Source: Candidatus Barnesiella excrementigallinarum (GTDB taxonomy: Bacteria; Bacteroidota; Bacteroidia; Bacteroidales; Barnesiellaceae). From it: DNA of 46,069 bases. Below the pieces are notes generated by a model. That model did not search any database, was not told where the DNA came from, and saw nothing but the letters and a program-made list of their open reading frames with translations. Below are positions 31,790-39,686 of the stretch, one piece after another (the first letter of the stretch is position 1; each line of letters begins with the position of its first letter). The stretch is taken from contig DXFL01000001.1 of assembly GCA_019114445.1 (NCBI GenBank), positions 1-46,069 on the forward strand, read 5' to 3'. A program made the translations under genes and the position numbers.

Positions 31790-34249
31790 ATGAGAAAAAA
31801 TCTTACTTCATTAGCCTCGATAACAATGGGCATATTCGCGGCTTCGGCCGCCGCTCCCAATTGGGGTGTAGCCGATACGCTGGAACACTACGAGATAGGT
31901 CCCGGCATAGAATACATTAAAATACGATATGAATCGGTGCCCCTTACGCTATGGGCAACAACCATCGACATGACCAATCCCTACAATGTCGTCGAACAGG
32001 TACAGTCGAACAATAGCGTGCCCGACCTTTCCCGCGAGCTGGTACAAGATATGTCGAAACGGCTCACCTATCCGGGACACAAGGTATGCGCAGCCTTCAA
32101 CCACGACTTTTTCAGTTACGATGCCGGAGTGAGCATAGGGCTCAACGCCAGCAACGGGCTCATTACATGGTCTTCGGGAAGCGGCCGCTCGACCTTTGCC
32201 ATCACCCAAGACAAAACAGCCTCGGTATTCTTCCCTGTGCCCCAATGTACCGCTTCGCTGTCGACCGGCGAAACGGTAACCATCGACCAATTTAACTGGG
32301 GAGTAAACCTTTGCAACGGCGACTGCGTACTCTTCACCAACCTCAACGCTCTCACGTTGGATGCCGAGGGACGATATATCAAACTGCGTCCCCTCGGCGA
32401 ATGGATCATTAACGGCGAGCCTACCGAATGCGAAGTTATCGAGGATTCGAATTCCCCGCTGCAAACCTCCGACACCGAATTTGTGCTGTTTTTGCGCAAC
32501 TCGAAACTGAACGCTCTCCCGCAAATGGCTGCCGGCAGCAAAATAGAGATTTCGCAAAAATTGGTTCCCGGTAAATTCGGTACGCCGCCCGAAAATATTC
32601 TGCAAGCCTTCCACGGCTATCCCAGCATCGCCTTCGAAGGGAAACTCCACGACGGCGAATACAACGACTTCGAGAACGGCCGGGAGTACGAACTCTCCTG
32701 CCGCACGATGGCCGGAATGTCGGAAGACGGCAAAACCGTCTATTTCGTTGCCACCGAACTGTCGGCCAACAGCGTGGGAATAAACTGTATCGATATTGCC
32801 AACTGGATGCTGGCACACGGGGCATGGAACGTAGTGAATTTCGATAGCGGCGGCTCTACGGCCGTGGTGGTCGACCATACCATGCTCAACCTTCCCGGCC
32901 GAGGCTCCTTACGACCTGTAATGGACGGAGTTTTGGTCGTATCGACTGCCCCCGAAGACAATACCATCGCCCACTATACATTCTCGAAAATGCAACTGAA
33001 CGTGCCCATCATCTCATTGGCGCCCCTTACCCTACACGCCCAAAACCAATATAAAGATGTGATTGAACGAAACGTGGGAGAGGGATTCTCGTTCCGCTGC
33101 GAACCGGCCGAACTGGGCTGGGTGGACGACGAAGCCGTATTCCATGCGGGAGAGACGGTAATGTCGGGGAAAATCATTGCCGAAAAAGACGGTATCGTTG
33201 CCGAATTGCCCGTATCGACCCGCCCGGTGGAGGGTATCCACATCGCTGCCGACGAAGTCCTCATCGACAGCGTACGCCCCTATCGAATCAACTTGGAGGG
33301 CAACATCAACGGGCAAACATATACACTCGACCCGGCAGCTTTCGACTGGGAGTTGAGTAACCCGGCCTGCTGCCGTATCGAAAACGGCATTCTCAAAGGT
33401 ATCGAAAACGGCGAGACCACCATTACCGGTACGCTCAACGACATTTCGGTAGAGCTGCACGTAACGGTAGAGGTTACTCCGGCAACCCTCGTTCACGAAG
33501 ACTTTGCCGACCTCACCGACTATCCCCTCTCTTCGACCGTAAACAACAATATCCTTTCGATCGTCCACGAGGATTTACCGACCGGCTGGGCCAACGGTGC
33601 CGTGCTGAAATTTGACCAAAAAGCAGGCCGCAACCCCTATGTCCAATTGGATAAAAGCTATCGCCTGTACAGCCTCCCCGACTCCATATCGCTGCAAATC
33701 GACCTCTCTGCCGAAGCTATGGAGGCCATCAAACACATACGTTTCGACTTCACGAACAAAAACGGGAAAAACTATTGGCAACCCGAATATGTCCCGGCAC
33801 AAACGGGCGACCAAACTATCGTATGGGCCTTTGCCGAAGAGGGTAGCGAATATCCCATCGAAGACTTCCCCCTTACGCTCAACGCCATTCGTTTTGTACT
33901 CAACGCCGGTAGCCGCTCCGAGATATCCATTCCCTTGCGGGAGTTGAAAGCCTACTATCCGGTTCAAGAAAACTCGGCCATACAAACACCATGCGCCGAA
34001 GAAAAATTTGCATGGATAAGCACCGAAGGCGAACAACAAACCCTGCACTACCGCCTCCAAAAAACCGACGCCGCCGACATTGCCATTTGGACCATCGACG
34101 GACAACAAATCGCGGCGTATACCACCAACCGGGAATTGCCGGGGACATATGCCTACAACATTCCGTCGCGCTTCCTCTCGCCGGGTGTATACCTCCTGAC
34201 GATACGGACAAACGGGAAAAACCAAAGTTTGAAATTCTCAGTAAAATAA
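31790..34249 (+). CDS. Phosphodiester glycosidase (NAGPA) domain protein with probable type IX secretion tail
   Basis: An 819-residue secreted protein with a signal peptide (MRKNLTSLASITMGIFAASAAA). Residues about 85-385 form a NAGPA-like phosphodiester glycosidase domain: AAFNHDFFSYDAG, a central FVATELSANSVGIN, then NFDSGGSTAVVVD, LNLPGRGSLRPVMDGVLV, matching the family pattern (D-GGGS). After it lie bacterial Ig-like domains (about 395-565), a jelly-roll-like segment (about 566-735), and a final block IWTIDGQQIAAYT, PGVYLLTIRTNGKNQSLKFSVK. This ending resembles type IX sorting domains (GxYxLxI...Kf.V). The substrate, perhaps GlcNAc-1-phosphodiester-linked glycans, is not certain. It is preceded by a folded leader. 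Confidence 0.85.
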   Translation: MRKNLTSLASITMGIFAASAAAPNWGVADTLEHYEIGPGIEYIKIRYESVPLTLWATTIDMTNPYNVVEQVQSNNSVPDLSRELVQDMSKRLTYPGHKVCAAFNHDFFSYDAGVSIGLNASNGLITWSSGSGRSTFAITQDKTASVFFPVPQCTASLSTGETVTIDQFNWGVNLCNGDCVLFTNLNALTLDAEGRYIKLRPLGEWIINGEPTECEVIEDSNSPLQTSDTEFVLFLRNSKLNALPQMAAGSKIEISQKLVPGKFGTPPENILQAFHGYPSIAFEGKLHDGEYNDFENGREYELSCRTMAGMSEDGKTVYFVATELSANSVGINCIDIANWMLAHGAWNVVNFDSGGSTAVVVDHTMLNLPGRGSLRPVMDGVLVVSTAPEDNTIAHYTFSKMQLNVPIISLAPLTLHAQNQYKDVIERNVGEGFSFRCEPAELGWVDDEAVFHAGETVMSGKIIAEKDGIVAELPVSTRPVEGIHIAADEVLIDSVRPYRINLEGNINGQTYTLDPAAFDWELSNPACCRIENGILKGIENGETTITGTLNDISVELHVTVEVTPATLVHEDFADLTDYPLSSTVNNNILSIVHEDLPTGWANGAVLKFDQKAGRNPYVQLDKSYRLYSLPDSISLQIDLSAEAMEAIKHIRFDFTNKNGKNYWQPEYVPAQTGDQTIVWAFAEEGSEYPIEDFPLTLNAIRFVLNAGSRSEISIPLRELKAYYPVQENSAIQTPCAEEKFAWISTEGEQQTLHYRLQKTDAADIAIWTIDGQQIAAYTTNRELPGTYAYNIPSRFLSPGVYLLTIRTNGKNQSLKFSVK

Positions 34250-34256
34250 CCGAAGA

Positions 34257-34295
34257 CAAGCGAGTAAGGGGAACACCTCTTACTCGCTCTGTTTT
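34257..34295 (+). terminator. Terminator after the phosphodiester glycosidase gene, overlapping the AlbA_2 gene stop
   Basis: Stem AGCGAGTAAG (34259-34268) / CTTACTCGCT (34279-34288) then TGTTTT. It overlaps the stop codon of the convergent gene at 34280-34282. Confidence 0.7.
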
Positions 34296-34930
34296 AAACG
34301 ATAGCAGAAGCGGTGGCCTTCGAATCCGATGTCGAGAATGCCGAAACGGACAAACCGGGCAATGTGTTCGATCGCTACCCGATAAGGGATACGCGCCAGC
34401 CGGCAATAGTGTGCGATAGAAATTTCGTGGTGCAAGGCCAAATAGTCGAGCAACAACTGTTCCCGTTTGCTATATTTCACCAATTCGCCACGAGGGCTGT
34501 TTTTCTGTCTCCATATAGCCAAATGGACCGGTGTAGCCAATATGTTTTCATCGGCCACGCGCACATAGGCCAAATACCGGCCCGACTCGTCTTGTGCTTG
34601 TACCGGTTTCTTATCGGCCCGGGGAATTTCGGCAATAAGCACACACTTCCCCTCGACCTGAAAATTTTGCACAGTTATCTCCACCTGAGGCTTGCAATAG
34701 AGTTTGGCGGCAGCCTCGATCATATAAATCTCCTCCTCGGATCGCACCCCGGCAATACGGCCGTTATCCTTCACCCCAATCAACAACCTACCTCCGTCGG
34801 TATTCGAAAACGCCGACAGCGAACGGGCTATCTTGCGGGCATCGGAAATCTCGAACTTAAAATCCTGCTGCTGATGCTCGCCCTCGGCTATAAGTTGCTG
34901 CAAATAGGCTTTGTCGGAATCGAGTTTCAT
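34280..34930 (-). CDS. AlbA_2 (Schlafen-like) domain regulator
   Basis: A 216-residue protein. Residues about 15-120 form the AlbA_2 domain also found in bacterial Schlafen-like proteins: EHQQQDFKFEISDARKIARS, SAFSNTDGGRLLIGVKDNGRIAG. The remainder resembles a winged helix (SKREQLLLDYLALHHEISIAHYCRLARIPYRVAIEHIARFV) plus a terminal beta hairpin, so a DNA- or RNA-binding regulatory role is plausible. Its ATG overlaps the stop of the MATE gene (ATGA), meaning translational coupling. The upstream frame is rejected because it lies within MATE. Confidence 0.85.
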   Translation of the reverse strand: MKLDSDKAYLQQLIAEGEHQQQDFKFEISDARKIARSLSAFSNTDGGRLLIGVKDNGRIAGVRSEEEIYMIEAAAKLYCKPQVEITVQNFQVEGKCVLIAEIPRADKKPVQAQDESGRYLAYVRVADENILATPVHLAIWRQKNSPRGELVKYSKREQLLLDYLALHHEISIAHYCRLARIPYRVAIEHIARFVRFGILDIGFEGHRFCYRLKQSE

Positions 34931-36288
34931 ACCGCACCCTTTCCTCGCAAACTGCGCAACCGATAACGGAACCGCCACCAAAACAAAAATCCAGCCGTGA
35001 ACAACCCGGCGGGGAAAGCCATCCACACGCCCACGACACCGCCGTGCCAAGTAAATCCGCACAGGTACCCCACCGGCAATGCGACGACAAAATATGAGAA
35101 GAAGGCTATCCACATCATGGGTTTAACATCGGTTATTCCCCGCAACGCATTGGCAAAGGTTATTTGCAAGGCATCGCCAAACTGGTAGGCAATGAGCGAA
35201 TAGATAAGTACCGAAACGACAGCCATTACCTCAGGGTCGTCGGTAAAACTATATGTGATAGGAATCCGCGCCAAATAGAAAAAGAGGCTGGCAACCACCG
35301 CAAGGACCATGATAATGCCCATGCCCGAGTTGACGGCCCGGCGCAAATTGGGCCAATCGTTACGCCCCATGAAATGGCTCACCCGTACGGCCAACGCGGC
35401 TCCCATACCATAATATACCATAAATCCTATGGTGCTGACCGAAATCATGATTTGGTGTGCCGCCAACGCAATACTGCCCAACCACCCCACCATAATGGCA
35501 CTGAGCGAAAAGGCCGCTGTCTCCATTCCCATTTGCAAAGCGATGGGCCACCCCAAAGCATTGAGTTGGATAAAATCGTTGCGATTGAAGCGGGAGCGGA
35601 CAAGGGCATCCCGATATACCCGATAGCGCTTGGCACAAGCTACAATCCCGATAAAAACCAGCAGCATGACCACCCGCGAAAACAATGTACTCACGCCGGC
35701 TCCGAACAATCCCCACTCAGGAAACCCGAAAGTACCGTAAATCAACAGGTAATTCCCAAAAATATTCAAGGCATTGCCTCCCAACAAAATCCACATGGGC
35801 GTGCGGGTATCGGTCAACCCCTCGGCAAACTGCCGGAACGCGTTGAACAACATGATAAACAGCAACGATACCAGTTGCAATATGAAATAGGGACGTATAT
35901 AGGGTAACAACTCTTCGGGCTGTCCCAACTTATCGACAAAACAGTAAACAATATACATGACGAGGGTCAGCAACACCGCTATCGCCGCATTGGCCCAAAG
36001 GGCATTGCGGAATACTCGGCCTATACCCTGCGTATTCCCTCCGCCCTGCAACATACCAATGAGGGGTGTCAAGCCATAGGAGAAACCGGTAGCAAAAATA
36101 ATGGCCAAGTTGAACACGTTGTTGACAAATGCGGCTGCCGCCAACTCTTCGGTACTGTGATGTCCAATCATTATGGTATCGGCCAACCCTAAGATAATCA
36201 TTCCCAACTGCCCCACGACAATAGGGAGACCCAAGCGGAGCAACGAAGTGACTTGTTGCCGGTATGGTATCAACGGTACAGTGTTCAT
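34927..36288 (-). CDS. MATE-family multidrug efflux transporter
   Basis: A 453-residue, twelve-helix inner-membrane exporter using an Na+ or H+ gradient to extrude drugs or metabolites. The family start (LLRLGLPIVVGQLGMIILGLADTIMIGHHSTEELAAAAFVNN), the mirrored second half (LNALGWPIALQMGMETAAFSLSAIMVGWLGSIALAAHQI) and the repeated GxxxALxxxxGQxxGxG-like segment near residue 60-75 (GLTPLIGMLQGGGN) are clear. Start ATG 36288. Co-transcribed with the AlbA_2 regulator. Confidence 0.95.
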   Translation of the reverse strand: MNTVPLIPYRQQVTSLLRLGLPIVVGQLGMIILGLADTIMIGHHSTEELAAAAFVNNVFNLAIIFATGFSYGLTPLIGMLQGGGNTQGIGRVFRNALWANAAIAVLLTLVMYIVYCFVDKLGQPEELLPYIRPYFILQLVSLLFIMLFNAFRQFAEGLTDTRTPMWILLGGNALNIFGNYLLIYGTFGFPEWGLFGAGVSTLFSRVVMLLVFIGIVACAKRYRVYRDALVRSRFNRNDFIQLNALGWPIALQMGMETAAFSLSAIMVGWLGSIALAAHQIMISVSTIGFMVYYGMGAALAVRVSHFMGRNDWPNLRRAVNSGMGIIMVLAVVASLFFYLARIPITYSFTDDPEVMAVVSVLIYSLIAYQFGDALQITFANALRGITDVKPMMWIAFFSYFVVALPVGYLCGFTWHGGVVGVWMAFPAGLFTAGFLFWWRFRYRLRSLRGKGAV

Positions 36289-36315
36289 ATTGTAATGGAT
36301 TTAACAAATAGAGCG

Positions 36316-36347
36316 CAAAGATAATGCAAAGCGCGAGGAGAAACAAG
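36316..36347 (-). promoter_or_regulatory. MATE-AlbA_2 promoter
   Basis: Minus strand CTTG (36344-36347), 20-base spacer, TATCTTTG (36316-36323), 28 bases before the MATE ATG. Confidence 0.6.
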
Positions 36348-36494
36348 ACTATCCCGGCAGTTAAAACCACCGTATTTCCTACAAGTATGGCAAACTCGCA
36401 TAAAAACAAAATTTTACGCCCCATTATCGCTTGTTGGGAAAATACAATCGTGAAAACATTGCAATTTGTCCCTACCCATATACCATACTACATA

Positions 36495-36543
36495 TCTAAA
36501 AAATGTAGGGAAATGGCCATCTTTTGGACAACCACTTCCCTAC
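36495..36543 (-). terminator. Terminator after the nucleotidyltransferase gene
   Basis: Stem GTAGGGAA (36505-36512) / TTCCCTAC (36536-36543), extended by TGG/CCA after one mismatch. On the minus strand it is followed by ATTTTTT. It separates the nucleotidyltransferase gene from the MATE promoter. Confidence 0.75.
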
Positions 36544-36573
36544 TTATAAAATTAACCGTTAAAAACGAATCGG

Positions 36574-37476
36574 TTAGAACAGTTTTTGAGGATATTCTCC
36601 GGCAGCAACCAAAGCGGCAATCTTGTCGACTACCGACTGACGATCTTCGGCATACGTTACACCGAACCATTTCGACGGAGTGTCGAGCACCGTTACCGTG
36701 GCTTTGCCCGATTGTATCAGGTCATTTACCAACAGCGGAATGAAAAATTCGGCTTTGATATTCCCGGCGTTTTCTTTCAGGAATTGTACGAAATAATCCT
36801 CGGAATATTTGAAATAATCGGGTGTAAAGCCCCACATATTCATCGAAACCGGAGTATTGTCGTCGATAGCGGTCCAAGAGCCATCGTCCTCCTTGAACAT
36901 CACTTTACCGTCGCGACGCTCTATTTGAGTGCGCTCTACCACCGAGGTCAAATGTTTGGCTGCATTCGTTTCGCATATACCGCGGGCCACCGTTCCACTC
37001 TCGGACAAAGTATTGCCCACGCGATAACCTACCATGCAATAGTCGCCCGACTTCCCTTCTTGATTTTTCAAATAGTCGGCCAAGATAGCGAAACTTTCAC
37101 GGCCATAAAAGTCGTCGGCATTGATCACGGCAAACGGTTCTTTAATCACGTCCTTACCCATCAATACGGCGTGGTTGGTTCCCCACGGTTTGGTACGGCC
37201 TTCGGGGCATACGAAACCTTCGGGCAGGTCATTGATAGACTGGAATACCAATTCGCAAGGAATATGTCCTTCGTATTTAGAGAGGATCTTTTCTCTGAAA
37301 TCCTGCTCAAAGTCTTTACGAATGACAAAAACCACCTTGCCGAATCCGCCCCGCAAAGCGTCGAATATCGAATAATCCATAATTGTTTCACCATTGGGAC
37401 CAAGACCGTCGAGTTGCTTCAATCCCCCATAACGGCTACCCATACCGGCGGCCAATACAAAAAGAGTCGGTTTCAT
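36574..37476 (-). CDS. Sugar-phosphate nucleotidyltransferase-like protein
   Basis: A 300-residue protein with a nucleotidyltransferase (Rossmann-like, NTP_transferase) fold. It has the N-terminal signature LAAGMGSRYGGLKQLDGLGPNGETIMDYS (nucleotide binding), GFGKVVFVIRKDF, a GTNHAVLMG segment and INADDFYGRESF (metal-binding Asp). Related proteins produce NDP-sugars, but the precise sugar cannot be read here. No pathway gene is next to it. Start ATG 37476. Confidence 0.88.
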   Translation of the reverse strand: MKPTLFVLAAGMGSRYGGLKQLDGLGPNGETIMDYSIFDALRGGFGKVVFVIRKDFEQDFREKILSKYEGHIPCELVFQSINDLPEGFVCPEGRTKPWGTNHAVLMGKDVIKEPFAVINADDFYGRESFAILADYLKNQEGKSGDYCMVGYRVGNTLSESGTVARGICETNAAKHLTSVVERTQIERRDGKVMFKEDDGSWTAIDDNTPVSMNMWGFTPDYFKYSEDYFVQFLKENAGNIKAEFFIPLLVNDLIQSGKATVTVLDTPSKWFGVTYAEDRQSVVDKIAALVAAGEYPQKLF

Positions 37477-37508
37477 AGTAATTGTTTTTTATTAGTTTTC
37501 ATGTGGTG

Positions 37509-37516
37509 CAAAAATA
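37509..37516 (-). promoter_or_regulatory. -7 box TATTTTTG of the nucleotidyltransferase gene
   Basis: TAnnTTTG match on the minus strand 32 bases before the ATG. No -33 TTTG is visible. Confidence 0.45.
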
Positions 37517-37658
37517 GTTATTTTTTATCAGAATCATGTGTATACACCAACTTTTATCCTCAAAATTTTTCCTTTATCCAACCCCCGATGCCAAAGCTCA
37601 AAACCGATTTTGTTCATGACAATAATGTTAAAAATGGAGCATTAACATAAAAAAATTC

Positions 37659-37666
37659 TACTTTTG
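37659..37666 (+). promoter_or_regulatory. -7 box TACTTTTG of the ECF sigma factor gene
   Basis: TAnnTTTG match 119 bases before the sigma factor ATG; predicts a leader of about 115 bases. A purine-rich GAGAGG sits just before the ATG. Confidence 0.45.
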
Positions 37667-37785
37667 CTTTCCATTCTGAAAAAAAACATCTTTATTTGCA
37701 ACGAATAATAACTATTGAATCACTCTAAATTAAGATTGCCTATCGACAAAACATTACGCTTAAATCAAAAAAAAGAGAGGTAGTA

Positions 37786-38376
37786 ATGAACGATTTATTC
37801 GACCGCACCGACGAAGATTTGGTTGCGTTGTATGCCGAAGGTAATAATGAAGCTTTTGATGTCTTACTTAAGCGTCATCAAGTTCGTACTTTCAATTACA
37901 TCTTTTATATTGTAAAAGACAAAGAGTTGGCCAACGACATCTTTCAGGAGACCTTTGTCAAAGCCATCATGACCATTAAACAAGGCCGATATACCGAGAA
38001 CGGGAAATTCCCCGCATGGATTTCGCGTATCGCACACAACCTCATCATAGATTTCTTTCGCCAAGAAAAAGCCGAAAACTATATCGTCACCGATAACGAG
38101 AGCATGGATATATTCAACCGCAAAGAACTGAGCGAGGGTACGATAGAAGACTCGATGGTACAAAACCAAATAGAAGCCGACATTCGCAAACTCATCAAGG
38201 CTCTGCCCCACTCGCAACGCGAGGTTCTTGTTATGCGCTATTACAAGAACATGAGTTTCAAAGAGATTGCCGACCGCACCAAAGTAAGCATCAATACGGC
38301 TTTGGGACGAATGCGCTATGCAATCCTCAACTTGAGAAAAATGGCCGAAGAGAACAATATTGTACTTACTTTGTAA
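37786..38376 (+). CDS. ECF-type RNA polymerase sigma factor
   Basis: A 196-residue sigma-70 family protein. Region 2 (FDVLLKRHQVRTFNYIFYIVKDKELANDIFQETFVKAI, with FPAWISRIAHNLIIDFFRQEK) and region 4 (ALPHSQREVLVMRYYKNMSFKEIADRTKVSINTALGRMRYAI) are strong. A larger-than-usual acidic linker (about residues 95-130) separates them. Highly conserved sigma factors of this pattern are common in Bacteroidales. It is followed by a 52-residue protein gene after 75 bases, with no promoter box between, so they may be co-transcribed. Confidence 0.95.
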   Translation: MNDLFDRTDEDLVALYAEGNNEAFDVLLKRHQVRTFNYIFYIVKDKELANDIFQETFVKAIMTIKQGRYTENGKFPAWISRIAHNLIIDFFRQEKAENYIVTDNESMDIFNRKELSEGTIEDSMVQNQIEADIRKLIKALPHSQREVLVMRYYKNMSFKEIADRTKVSINTALGRMRYAILNLRKMAEENNIVLTL

Positions 38377-38451
38377 AAAAACAAGAGGTTACAGATAATA
38401 AATAACGGGGTATAGACGTTTATAAGACATAAACATCAATACTTCGGGCCT

Positions 38452-38610
38452 ATGAAAAAAACCTCTACTACAAAAACTCAAACAACAGTACAAATTTCAA
38501 AAGGGTTACACCCGGCAGACTCGACGATCGATTTTATCAAACAATTTGCCAGAGCATATTCGTTCGAGCCACAATTGCCAACCGCATTAGGCGGATTTAT
38601 CAATAACTGA
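38452..38610 (+). CDS. 52-residue conserved-looking small protein downstream of the sigma factor
   Basis: ATG 38452 to TGA 38610 encodes a short basic-to-amphipathic protein with a Thr/Gln-rich N-terminus and a C-terminal part reading STIDFIKQFARAYSFEPQL, ending ALGGFINN. It has no signal peptide or membrane segment. I recall similar short proteins ending in an IxQFARxY...P..L...N pattern beside sigma factor genes in other Bacteroidales, but could not check. The gene lies between the sigma factor stop and a terminator, which supports its being real. A sigma-binding or co-regulator role is a guess. Confidence 0.65.
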   Translation: MKKTSTTKTQTTVQISKGLHPADSTIDFIKQFARAYSFEPQLPTALGGFINN

Positions 38611-38617
38611 AAAATTT

Positions 38618-38656
38618 AAAAAGAGGTTGTGTTACCAACGAACACAACCTCTTTTT
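38618..38656. terminator. Bidirectional terminator after the small gene
   Basis: A-run, stem AGAGGTTGTGTT / AACACAACCTCT, T-run, between the small protein gene and the convergent thioredoxin-fold gene. Confidence 0.92.
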
Positions 38657-38658
38657 GG

Positions 38659-39150
38659 TTATTGACGAATAAGATTTGTCAAATGTTCTGGATCCGGGTT
38701 TTTGGCAATGATCACACCCTCGGGCGAAATCAAATAACTGGCGAATCCTTTGTTCAGGCGGTAATTGTCGAATATATCCGACCGAGACCCGTCCTTGTCA
38801 TAAAATTGGGTAGCGGCATTCAGCCCGTCTCGCTTAATGGTCTCTTCGAAAACTTTTCGATTGGTATCGAACGAGACCGATACGAGGCTGATGTTTTCGA
38901 GTCCTGCTTTGTCTATTTCCCGAGCGAAACGTACATTTTGCATTCGTGACATGGCATCGTAGCCCGCCCAGAAATTCAACAACACATACTGGCCTTTCAA
39001 CTCTTGCAGGGTAACTTTTCCCGCTGTATTTTCCACATACAGTTTCGGGGCCTGTTTACCCTCCTTTAATCCGGTCTCTACCGGATTGAAAGCCGACGAA
39101 AACAATAAAACCAACGCCAGCATACCAATAACTGACTTTGTTTTCTTCAT
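38659..39150 (-). CDS. Thioredoxin-fold (TlpA/AhpC-like) protein lacking the CXXC motif
   Basis: A 163-residue exported protein with a signal peptide (MKKTKSVIGMLALVLLFSSAF) and a thioredoxin fold: KLYVENTAGKVTLQELKGQYVLLNFWA, SLVSVSFDTNRKVFEETI, QFYDKDG, and the C-terminal YLISPEGVIIAKNPDPEHL. Where TlpA-type proteins have W-C-x-x-C, this one reads FWAGYDAMSR, so no redox-active Cys pair is present and it cannot be a classical thiol oxidoreductase. It follows a probable structured leader and promoter at 39177-39317. Confidence 0.85.
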   Translation of the reverse strand: MKKTKSVIGMLALVLLFSSAFNPVETGLKEGKQAPKLYVENTAGKVTLQELKGQYVLLNFWAGYDAMSRMQNVRFAREIDKAGLENISLVSVSFDTNRKVFEETIKRDGLNAATQFYDKDGSRSDIFDNYRLNKGFASYLISPEGVIIAKNPDPEHLTNLIRQ

Positions 39151-39176
39151 ATCGAAGTATTATGGTTCATACTAAA

Positions 39177-39283
39177 TCCGACGTTAGGGCGTCACACCGA
39201 AACGGCAGACCCCGCTGATTTTCAGCGGTTAGTTCCTCTCGCTCGGGACGCTTCCTTCGCTACCGGGAACCCATAAAATCGGA
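39177..39283 (-). ncRNA. Putative structured 5' leader RNA
   Basis: A gene-free, visibly GC-richer 107-base block in AT-rich surroundings. It is bounded by TCCGA (39177-39181) and TCGGA (39279-39283), contains the perfect hairpin CCGCTGA-TTT-TCAGCGG (39212-39228), and an arm GTTCC / GGAAC (39232-39236 with 39266-39270) enclosing two near-repeats of TTCCT(C)TCGCT..CGGGA. With the promoter at 39286-39317 it would be the first part of the mRNA. Not matched to a known riboswitch; a dispersed repeat is an alternative. Confidence 0.45.
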
Positions 39284-39285
39284 CG

Positions 39286-39317
39286 CAAAGTTGGAGGTTT
39301 TTAGGGAATTAACCAAA
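39286..39317 (-). promoter_or_regulatory. Promoter driving the leader and thioredoxin-fold gene
   Basis: Minus strand TTTG (39314-39317), 20-base spacer, CAACTTTG (39286-39293), one mismatch to TAnnTTTG. The transcription start would fall at about 39280, at the 5' edge of the folded block. Confidence 0.6.
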
Positions 39318-39556
39318 TATTCTCCCGTTTTTAACTTTTCGTAATTTATAATAGCTTGATTTTTAAATATATAAATCGACATATATGCTATATAACATAT
39401 TGTTTAATGCTATTTTTTTCAGAAGCTATTTTCACACCTATCCTCTTTGCAAATTCTCTTAGCCAATGAGTGGTATCACAAAAAGCATACCACAACCAAC
39501 CGCACGGCTGACACCCGTAAAAAAAAGCATATATTACTCGGAAGTTTCAAATAAAA
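39318..39556. other. Gene-free AT-rich spacer
   Basis: Between the thioredoxin-fold gene promoter and the serB promoter. It is AT-rich with stop codons in all frames I read, and I see no further hairpin, gene or repeat in it. Confidence 0.5.
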
Positions 39557-39587
39557 TTTGTTTCTGCCTCTGTTTGCATTATCTTTG
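39557..39587 (+). promoter_or_regulatory. serB promoter
   Basis: TTTG (39557-39560), 19-base spacer, TATCTTTG (39580-39587): near-perfect. The leader to the ATG at 39687 is about 93 bases and contains a GCCCG / CGGGC pair. Confidence 0.75.
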
Positions 39588-39686
39588 CCATGAAATGCGC
39601 CCGCACTCTGCAATACGGACGGGCTTTAAGCTCCTCCTCTGTTTGTCGGCGGGTATCTGTCAAAAAAACAATAGATTTTTACAACC

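Noticed and set aside
39590..39686. Upstream open frame in the serB leader starting ATG AAA TGC
   Set aside because: It runs out of frame into serB without a stop in the leader, and its codons show no amino-acid run expected of an attenuator.
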